Shown here: piece after piece, positions 33,291 through 39,802 of the stretch
Layout of the letters: every line of letters begins with the position of its first letter
How positions within the stretch are numbered: the first letter of the stretch is position 1
From: SIG603 sp964370775
GTDB lineage: Bacteria > Bacillota > Clostridia > Oscillospirales > Acutalibacteraceae
Length of the DNA: 64,000 nt
Reading direction: 5' to 3'
Assembly: GCA_964370775.1 (NCBI GenBank)
Contig: CAYJKT010000005.1
Coordinates: forward strand, 1 to 64,000
The notes under the pieces: generated by a model
The model's database searches: none
Seen by the model: only the letters and a program-made list of their open reading frames with translations
Told to the model about the DNA's origin: nothing
Program-made: the position numbers and the translations under genes

Positions 33291-34604
33291 ATGGGATTTG
33301 ACCTAGATACAACTATTCCTGCATTAACCGTGTTTTTGCAAGGAATATTAAGCTTTTTCTCGCCGTGTATACTTCCGATAATACCTTTATATATGGGGTA
33401 TTTGTCTGGAGGAGCTACACAAACAGATGAAAACGGCAACAAAAAATATAACCAAAAACAAGTAATGTTAAACACATTATTTTTTATCATAGGAGTTAGC
33501 TTTGCCTTCTTTTTACTAGGACTAGGGTTTTCTGCCTTAGGCTTATTTTTTACTCAAAACCAACTTTTATTCTCTAGAATTGGTGGAATAATCGTAGTTT
33601 TATTAGGATTAATGCAACTTGGCTTATTTACCAAGCCGTTTGGTGGCAAAGAATTCAAGCTTCCTATTAAAATAGATGTGCTAAGAATGAACCCGATAAC
33701 AGCGCTTATCATGGGATTTACTTTCAGCTTTGCTTGGACACCATGCGTAGGACCCGCACTTTCAACAGTGCTAATTATGATTTCAAGTGCAAGTTCTACT
33801 ACTCTAGGCATTACGCTTATGGCAGTGTATACTGTTGGATTTACGCTACCATTTTTATTAGTAGGAATATTTACAACTCAATGCTTAAACTTCTTTAAAA
33901 AGCACAAAAAAGTTGTTGCATACACCGTAAAAATAGGTGCTGTGCTGATGATTTTAATGGGCGTTATGATGATAACTGGCTTGATGAACGGAATTACAGG
34001 TTATCTTTCTTCCCTTGGTACTAATGTTGATTATAGCACTAGCGAGAGCGAAGATAGTTCTAATTCAGAAGCAACAAGTGAAGAAAGTAGCGAGGTTTCT
34101 GAAAACTCAGAGGAAACAAACGAGAGTGACGTTAGTGCAGATACTGCCGACACCGAGGCGATACCAGCGATTGATTTTGAGCTTCAAGACCAATTCGGCA
34201 ACACTCACACTCTTGCAGATTACGAGGGTAAAGTTATTTTCTTAAACTTTTGGGCTACTTGGTGCCCACCTTGTATAGAGGAAATGCCTGACATTCAAGC
34301 GTTGTATGAGAACCACGGATTAAACGAAGAAGATGTGATTATTCTAGGCGTTGCAATGCCTAATGACGAAAACCAATATACACAAGAGGGTAGCCGTCAG
34401 GGTGTTGTGGATTTCTTAGATGAAAACGGTTACACATACCCAACTATTATGGATATGACAGGCGAACTAGCAGCGAGTTATGGACTTTCTGCTTTCCCAA
34501 CTACCTTTATGATAGATGAGGACGGAAACGTGTTCGGATACGTACCTGGTGGTTTAACTTATGAGATTATGGAAAGCATTATAGAACAAACTATAGCTGG
34601 GTAA
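33291..34604 (+). CDS. CcdA-thioredoxin fusion (membrane electron carrier with external redoxin domain)
   Basis: A 437-residue fusion. The first 240 residues are a six-helix CcdA/DsbD-beta domain with the redox Cys in FFSPCILP (residue 26) and AWTPCVGP (about 148). An acidic Ser/Glu-rich linker (about 244-290) leads to a TlpA-like thioredoxin domain with FWATWCPPCIEEM near residue 325. Such proteins take electrons from cytoplasmic thioredoxin across the membrane; here the external thioredoxin is fused to the carrier. Start at ATG 33291 with AGGTGA upstream, 8 bases after marR. The MsrAB gene that follows is a probable client. Cytochrome c maturation is less likely, since no cytochrome genes are seen. 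Confidence 0.93.
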   Translation: MGFDLDTTIPALTVFLQGILSFFSPCILPIIPLYMGYLSGGATQTDENGNKKYNQKQVMLNTLFFIIGVSFAFFLLGLGFSALGLFFTQNQLLFSRIGGIIVVLLGLMQLGLFTKPFGGKEFKLPIKIDVLRMNPITALIMGFTFSFAWTPCVGPALSTVLIMISSASSTTLGITLMAVYTVGFTLPFLLVGIFTTQCLNFFKKHKKVVAYTVKIGAVLMILMGVMMITGLMNGITGYLSSLGTNVDYSTSESEDSSNSEATSEESSEVSENSEETNESDVSADTADTEAIPAIDFELQDQFGNTHTLADYEGKVIFLNFWATWCPPCIEEMPDIQALYENHGLNEEDVIILGVAMPNDENQYTQEGSRQGVVDFLDENGYTYPTIMDMTGELAASYGLSAFPTTFMIDEDGNVFGYVPGGLTYEIMESIIEQTIAG

Positions 34605-34692
34605 TTATTAATAAGATAGCACTTTCAGAGTGTATTGTTGTAGGCAAGGGTTATGCTCTTGTCTACTAGCTGTATAATGAATGGAGGATAGC

Positions 34693-35205
34693 ATGAAAAA
34701 GAAAAAAAGGTTGTTAGGCTTGGTTGTGCTTGTGTTGGTGATTGGAATTTTTGTAATAAACTACACAAAACCAGTGACTATCTCAGAACTAAGTCAAGGT
34801 GTAGAAATCACACAATATCAAGCAATAGAAGCCGTATTTATTATTGCACCAGAAGAGGAACATTCATCATTTGAAACTAGCAAACAAGAGGAGTTAAACG
34901 CTATTTTTGATATGTTTAGTAATCAAAAATTTAGAAAATCTCTTGGAAATTTAGTAAATCAAACATTTGATAGTCATAGAGTTGAAGACGGAGATTTTTC
35001 GTGGTACATTACTTTTCAAAGTGATGAAATTGTTATGCCAAATGGAAACAGCACGAGTGGGGATATACTTAAAGTGTCTAATTTTTATGGTGATTTAGAA
35101 ATTAGATTTAATGGCGAATCATATATTTGCACAACAGATAATCAAGAAGAATGGTTGAAAAGTGTTATAGACTTATTTACTGATTTCGAACAGTCATACA
35201 GATAA
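34693..35205 (+). CDS. Membrane-anchored protein of unknown function
   Basis: A 170-residue protein with an N-terminal Lys-rich signal anchor (about residues 7-24) and no lipobox Cys, followed by a soluble external domain of about 145 residues. I recognise no family. I start at ATG 34693 because GGAGG lies at 34684-34688; the ATG at 34681 would overlap that site. It lies between the CcdA-thioredoxin gene and msrAB in the same direction. Apart from one Cys (YICTTD) there is no redox motif, so it may only be a passenger. Confidence 0.7.
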   Translation: MKKKKRLLGLVVLVLVIGIFVINYTKPVTISELSQGVEITQYQAIEAVFIIAPEEEHSSFETSKQEELNAIFDMFSNQKFRKSLGNLVNQTFDSHRVEDGDFSWYITFQSDEIVMPNGNSTSGDILKVSNFYGDLEIRFNGESYICTTDNQEEWLKSVIDLFTDFEQSYR

Positions 35206-35222
35206 AAGAGATTGTATGTTTC

Positions 35223-35304
35223 GTAGGGTCGGATTCCATATCCGACCGTATGATAGGCGAATTATTCAGTTAAATAAAAACGGGACGGATAACCCGTCCT
35301 CTAC
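35223..35304. repeat. REPIN-like pair of hairpin repeats
   Basis: Two GTAGRG-headed hairpin units face each other. The first begins GTAGGGTCGGAT (35223) and folds as GGTCGGAT-N5-ATCCGACC. The second, at 35281-35304 on the other strand, folds as GGACGG-loop-CCGTCC and ends CTCTAC. Both share the GTAG(G/A)GG head and tail-to-tail arrangement with the pair at 16907-17049, though the stem sequences differ. This supports a family of paired REP-type repeats in the genome. It lies between the membrane-anchored protein and msrAB. Confidence 0.65.
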
Positions 35305-35320
35305 AACATTTTATACAAAA

Positions 35321-35362
35321 ATTGCACAACAAGCAAATTGCACAATAAAATACTGTTATAAT
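35321..35362 (+). promoter_or_regulatory. Direct repeats and -10 element upstream of msrAB
   Basis: ATTGCACAA occurs twice, at 35321-35329 and 35337-35345, 16 bases apart, directly before TATAAT (35357-35362). No good -35 hexamer is seen at 17 bases, as expected for an activator-dependent promoter. The msrAB start is 100 bases further. The repeats may be binding sites; the protein is unknown. Confidence 0.4.
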
Positions 35363-35462
35363 TATACATAAAAATAAGAATTATTCACATAAAATACATA
35401 TAAGCATGATATATTATAAATAGGGTAAGGTAGAGCATAGTTTTAGTAAAAGGAGCAAAACT

Positions 35463-36590
35463 ATGAAGAGTAAGAAAATTAAGATAACTGTAAGCCTTAT
35501 TGCGATTTTTGTGATAATTGCAAGTGTTGTGTACTTTAATAATGGCGGTACGAAGATTGATGTAAACAGCGCAAGCATAAACACTAGTAGCATTAGCGAA
35601 AACGAGGTAGATGAAATTATGAAAGAAAACAATTTGAAAGTAATTTATTTAGCAGGTGGCTGTTTCTGGGGAGTTGAAGAATTCTTCCAAAGAATTGAGG
35701 GTGTGTATGATGTGACATCTGGCTATGCAAATGGTAGCACAGAGAACCCAACTTATGAAGAAGTTAGTTATGAAAACACAGGACACGCAGAAACTGTTAG
35801 AGTGTTGTACGACCCATTCAAGGTTAGTTTAACTCAACTTTTGGACAAGTATTTTGTGATAATCGACCCTGTTAGTGTGAATAAACAAGGTGGCGACACA
35901 GGTGTTCAATATCGCACAGGAATATACTACACTGACGAACTAGACAGAGAAACCATAGATAAAAAAATGGAAGAAGTTGCGAAAGAGTACGACCAACCAC
36001 TAGCCGTTGAAGTATCTACTTTGGACAGCTTTTATCTAGCAGAAGATTATCACCAAGATTATTTGAAGAAAAATCCTAACGGGTACTGTCACATTAACTT
36101 GAACTTAGCAACAGAGGACAACAGCCTTGTTAAAGCCGAAGATTACAACAAGATTGAAACTGACGAGATAAAAAATATGCTTGATGACACACAGTATTAT
36201 GTAACACAAAGTTGTGGAACGGAAGCTCCGTTTTCTAGCGAGTACGATAAATTCTATGAAGCTGGTATATATGTTGATGTAGTTACTGGTGAACCACTTT
36301 TTTCTTCTACCCATAAATACGACAGTGGCTCAGGCTGGCCAAGCTTCACACAACCTATCACACCACAAGTGGTGACTGAGGGTGAGGGAGACGTGAATGA
36401 TTATACTGGTTTGGAACTTAAAAGCAGAGTCGGTGAGTCTCATTTAGGGCATGTTTTTAGTGATGGTCCTGAGGAAGATGGCGGCTTGAGATATTGCATT
36501 AATGGTGCGTCTTTGAAGTTTATTCCGTATGAAGAAATGGAAGAAGCTGGTTATGGCGATTTAATGCACCTAGTAGAAATAGACGAGTAA
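35463..36590 (+). CDS. msrAB: Membrane-anchored methionine sulfoxide reductase MsrA-MsrB fusion
   Basis: A 375-residue fusion that repairs both stereoisomers of methionine sulfoxide. An N-terminal signal anchor (about residues 7-25) places it outside the membrane. MsrA (about 58-215) has the GGCFWG active-site Cys near residue 67; MsrB (about 235-365) has the HKYDSGSGWPSF segment and the catalytic Cys in RYCINGASLKF. Length and order match bacterial MsrAB. AAAGGAG lies before the ATG. With the CcdA-thioredoxin fusion upstream, the layout resembles the extracytoplasmic thioredoxin-CcdA-MsrAB system of Streptococcus pneumoniae, in which external thioredoxins reduce MsrAB. It is closed by a terminator. 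Confidence 0.96.
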   Translation: MKSKKIKITVSLIAIFVIIASVVYFNNGGTKIDVNSASINTSSISENEVDEIMKENNLKVIYLAGGCFWGVEEFFQRIEGVYDVTSGYANGSTENPTYEEVSYENTGHAETVRVLYDPFKVSLTQLLDKYFVIIDPVSVNKQGGDTGVQYRTGIYYTDELDRETIDKKMEEVAKEYDQPLAVEVSTLDSFYLAEDYHQDYLKKNPNGYCHINLNLATEDNSLVKAEDYNKIETDEIKNMLDDTQYYVTQSCGTEAPFSSEYDKFYEAGIYVDVVTGEPLFSSTHKYDSGSGWPSFTQPITPQVVTEGEGDVNDYTGLELKSRVGESHLGHVFSDGPEEDGGLRYCINGASLKFIPYEEMEEAGYGDLMHLVEIDE

Positions 36591-36597
36591 AATATTT

Positions 36598-36635
36598 AAG
36601 GCGATGAGTAGTTATTAACTCATCGCCTTATTTTG
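36598..36635. terminator. msrAB terminator
   Basis: AAGGCGATGAGT (36598-36609) pairs with ACTCATCGCCTT (36618-36629), a perfect 12-bp stem with an 8-base loop, followed by ATTTTG. It also lies just after the stop of the convergent asparaginase gene and may serve both. Confidence 0.85.
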
Positions 36636-36640
36636 TTTCA

Positions 36641-37645
36641 TTATCGCTCTAATTTAAAAACAGCTTTACGCTCGCCCACAACATCACCACTGTCATTCAT
36701 AACAATTCCGTTGTCTAAATCGTTCAAAGCTTTTATCGTCTTTTCTTCTCTATATCCAATTTGATTAAAAATTTCTTTAATTATCAAAGGCATTGGAGAC
36801 AGTGAACCGTCTTTCACTTTTACAGATATTCCTACACCCTCATTTTTCAAACCTATACAATACACACCTGTTGCACCACTTTTAGCTATTATGTTTTTGT
36901 CTTTGTTAAGCTCTGTGCAAACCATTCCTGTGCCAGAAATCATTCTTGAATACGGCGTAATTCTTGGAATATACCTCGCCGCTGCCTCTGCTAGGTTGTC
37001 GTCTTTAATATTTTTAGGCAATGCCAAATTTTTGTATGCTAGAGCTATATTTTTCATAGGAACACCAAAAACTGGCACACCACAGCCGTCTTTTGATATA
37101 GCAATTTTATCTTGTGGATATTCAGATAACACCGATATAACACGCAAAATCTCTATTTGTACAGCTGAGTCCATTTTTTCGTAATCTTTCACGCTACCTG
37201 TAAGCTCCCTTTGCAACATCAACAGTGCTGCATGTTTACCACTGCATACGTGGTGCATCTTTCGCAACGGCAAACCTTTTTTTATTCTTTCTTCGTTCGC
37301 TTTTTCACTTGCTGGCTTTGTAGGGTGCATGATTAAATCTGCTTCTTTTAAGTCAGCTTTTTTGTATATAGACTCCAACACATCTATATGAAACTGCTCT
37401 GCGTTGTGAGACGCTGAAAAAATCGCTGTTTCCTCATCTGTTAAGCAGTATTTTTTATCTAAATCTCTAGCTATTGTCGCCAGTGCTTGAATAGGTTTTG
37501 ACGAAGAACGGAAAAACACAACTTCATCACTAGAGCCTGCTTTCCCTATAATATTCCCCATTTCGTCTACTACACTGATGTACCCACTGTGCACTAAATC
37601 TAGCAGAGAGCCTCTATATTCGCTTGTTAATATCTCGGTATTCAT
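36641..37645 (-). CDS. Asparaginase (PF06089 family)
   Basis: A 334-residue protein of the L-asparaginase II family found in Rhizobium and Firmicutes, unrelated in sequence to the classic bacterial enzymes. Recognisable parts are EYRGSLLDLVHSG at the start, the FRSSSKPIQALA segment near residue 45, SHNAEQFH near 75-82, the MHHVCSGKHAALL stretch near 128-140, and KDGCGVPVFGVP near 190. It should release ammonia from asparagine; the Ser/Lys residues in SSSKP and CSGKH are thought to be catalytic. I start at ATG 37645, with AAAGGG 6 bases upstream; the GTG five codons earlier overlaps that region. It stands alone between convergent msrAB and the divergent AAA gene. Confidence 0.9.
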   Translation of the reverse strand: MNTEILTSEYRGSLLDLVHSGYISVVDEMGNIIGKAGSSDEVVFFRSSSKPIQALATIARDLDKKYCLTDEETAIFSASHNAEQFHIDVLESIYKKADLKEADLIMHPTKPASEKANEERIKKGLPLRKMHHVCSGKHAALLMLQRELTGSVKDYEKMDSAVQIEILRVISVLSEYPQDKIAISKDGCGVPVFGVPMKNIALAYKNLALPKNIKDDNLAEAAARYIPRITPYSRMISGTGMVCTELNKDKNIIAKSGATGVYCIGLKNEGVGISVKVKDGSLSPMPLIIKEIFNQIGYREEKTIKALNDLDNGIVMNDSGDVVGERKAVFKLER

Positions 37646-37747
37646 TTTTATCCCTTTCACGGTCTTGATTTTCTTCTAAATATAGTATACACTATTTATA
37701 TACAAAAGAACATAGCAAATTAAATTTATTTTAGATTGGAGCATTTT

Positions 37748-39760
37748 ATGCCAAACGATATTAACGATATACTTAATTCTATTTTTGAAAGAAACGATAC
37801 AACAGGCAAAAGCCGTGCTGCTCAGGAAGCAGAAGCCTTTCTCAACAGTCTTAACCAAAAAACTGTTGATAAAAGTGCGTCTATTAATGATGAAATCAGC
37901 AGTTTATCTAAAGAGTTAGAAGCTTTAGAGGTAGCACACAGTAGTGCTAAAAAAAATATAGCAGATATGAACGAACACCTTGAAAAAGATGGTCTAGTTA
38001 AAGAACCTAGCGTGGAGAAAATCGCTGAGACTAAAGACATTAACAAGATATTTGCTGATGTCGAGGCTCACACAAAGACAGAGATTTTAGGGCAAGACGA
38101 GTTTTTGCACAAGCTTATCTTGGCTTTTAAGCGTCCTTTTGTTATGGGCAAGCAAGAGAACCGACCTTTTACAAGCATGATTGTGAATGGTAAAACTGGT
38201 ACTGGTAGACATTCAGCTGTTAATTTAATTACAAAAGAGCTTGCGTCCTCTGGCATAATTAAAGGTGAGACACCTGCGACTATTAACCTTAGTTTGTACC
38301 AAAATAACGGAGATAACAAGATTTTTATTCAAGACTTATTTTCTTCTTTTCAAACTAAATCGCAAGTTATTGTGCTAGAAAACTACGAAAAATGTCATAA
38401 GTCTTTGATTAGCACATTAAGCGACATTGTTTTAACTGGTAAAGTTCAACTTGGAGCAAGATACGCCAACCAAAAAGGTATGCTAATTGATGTTGGCTCT
38501 GCACTTGTGCCTAATGTTATTAGTAGCATAAGTTGTGCCGATAAATTCATTGTGTTTTTAACCTCTAAGCAAGAGGGAGAAATTGCTGATAACTTTGGTA
38601 GCAATTTCATTACAAACATTGAAGATATTTGCACTACTGCAAGTTTTTCTTCTGCTAGTTTACGAGATATATCCTTGCAAACTTTGGACGAACTAAAACA
38701 AAAAACAAAAGATAGACTAGGTTTTAACATAGATTATAGCGATGGTTTAGACATATATTTCAGTGGCAAGTTCACAGCTTCTGGTGGTGTTAATTCTATT
38801 AAAGAACACAGCTTAAAATGTTTTAAACAACTTAGCGAATACAAGTTGGAAACTTCTCGTATTGACGCCGACTGCAAAGCTTATTTAACTGACGGTGTTT
38901 TATGTTTTGAATTCGACGACCAAAAGGTGACTATAGAAAATCAATATGAAGACAACGCTGGAGTGCTTGAAGTTAAGGCGAAAATGGACGATATTATCGG
39001 ACTGCAACCTGTTAAGGATTATATTTTCTCTTTAGAAGAAAACTACAAAGTGCAAAAAATCAGAGGGAACCTCGGTTTAAAATCGGCAAATCCGTCTATG
39101 CACATGATTTTTACAGGCAACCCAGGAACAGGCAAAACCACAATCGCACGTATAGTTTCAAGATATTTAAAAGCTATGGGCGTGCTTAGTGGCGGTCAAC
39201 TTATTGAGGTTAGCCGAAGTGACTTAGTCGGTAAATACGTTGGTCACACTGCACCACTTACCACGCAAATTATTGAGTCTGCAATTGGCGGTGTTCTGTT
39301 TATAGACGAAGCATATTCTTTATACAGAAGTGATGACGACAGTTTCGGTTTGGAGGCTATCGACACTCTTGTTAAAGGTATGGAAGATAACAGAGACAAT
39401 TTGATTGTAATTCTTGCAGGATACACAAACGAGATGAACACTTTCTTAACCTCTAACTCTGGCTTAAAATCACGTTTCCCTAACATTGTAGAATTCCCAG
39501 ACTACACAGGCGAAGAACTTTGGGATATTACTTTAAGTATCGCTAAAAGCAAGGCGTATTCTATAGATGATACTATGGAAGAAAAACTTACAGCTTTCTT
39601 TAATGAAATGCAAGCTGATAACCCTAAAATGCACGGCAATGGTAGAATGGCAAGAAACATTGTGGAAACTGCTATTTTAAAACAAAGCCAAAGATTAATC
39701 AAAGAAAACTCCGATAATTACGAACAATTGTTAGAAGTAGATTTTGAATTGAAAGCATAA
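37748..39760 (+). CDS. Two-domain AAA protein: degenerate ClpB-like domain plus CbbX/SpoVK-type AAA
   Basis: A 670-residue protein. An N-terminal coiled coil (about 45-85) is followed by a ClpB-like AAA domain (about 115-330) with an altered Walker A, GKTGTGRHS (148-156; Arg in place of Lys), and an altered Walker B, VLENYEKCH (about 212), in place of LDEIEKAH. The second AAA (about 420-640) is intact: GNPGTGKTT from about 457, Walker B FIDEAYSLY near 519, and the ESAIGGVLF and KSRFPNIVEF segments, as in CbbX, SpoVK and EccA. The start is ATG 37748 with GGAG upstream. The function is unknown; an ATP-driven remodeller whose first domain binds partners instead of hydrolysing ATP is a reasonable guess. 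Confidence 0.85.
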   Translation: MPNDINDILNSIFERNDTTGKSRAAQEAEAFLNSLNQKTVDKSASINDEISSLSKELEALEVAHSSAKKNIADMNEHLEKDGLVKEPSVEKIAETKDINKIFADVEAHTKTEILGQDEFLHKLILAFKRPFVMGKQENRPFTSMIVNGKTGTGRHSAVNLITKELASSGIIKGETPATINLSLYQNNGDNKIFIQDLFSSFQTKSQVIVLENYEKCHKSLISTLSDIVLTGKVQLGARYANQKGMLIDVGSALVPNVISSISCADKFIVFLTSKQEGEIADNFGSNFITNIEDICTTASFSSASLRDISLQTLDELKQKTKDRLGFNIDYSDGLDIYFSGKFTASGGVNSIKEHSLKCFKQLSEYKLETSRIDADCKAYLTDGVLCFEFDDQKVTIENQYEDNAGVLEVKAKMDDIIGLQPVKDYIFSLEENYKVQKIRGNLGLKSANPSMHMIFTGNPGTGKTTIARIVSRYLKAMGVLSGGQLIEVSRSDLVGKYVGHTAPLTTQIIESAIGGVLFIDEAYSLYRSDDDSFGLEAIDTLVKGMEDNRDNLIVILAGYTNEMNTFLTSNSGLKSRFPNIVEFPDYTGEELWDITLSIAKSKAYSIDDTMEEKLTAFFNEMQADNPKMHGNGRMARNIVETAILKQSQRLIKENSDNYEQLLEVDFELKA

Positions 39761-39764
39761 AATA

Positions 39765-39800
39765 AACCTCTTGACCCAAAACTAAGGTCAAGAGGTTTTG
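39765..39800. terminator. Bidirectional terminator between AAA gene and lacZ
   Basis: AACCTCTTGACC (39765-39776) pairs with GGTCAAGAGGTT (39786-39797), a perfect 12-bp stem followed by TTGTGTT on plus and by A/T sequence on minus. It separates two convergent genes. Confidence 0.85.
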
Positions 39801-39802
39801 TG

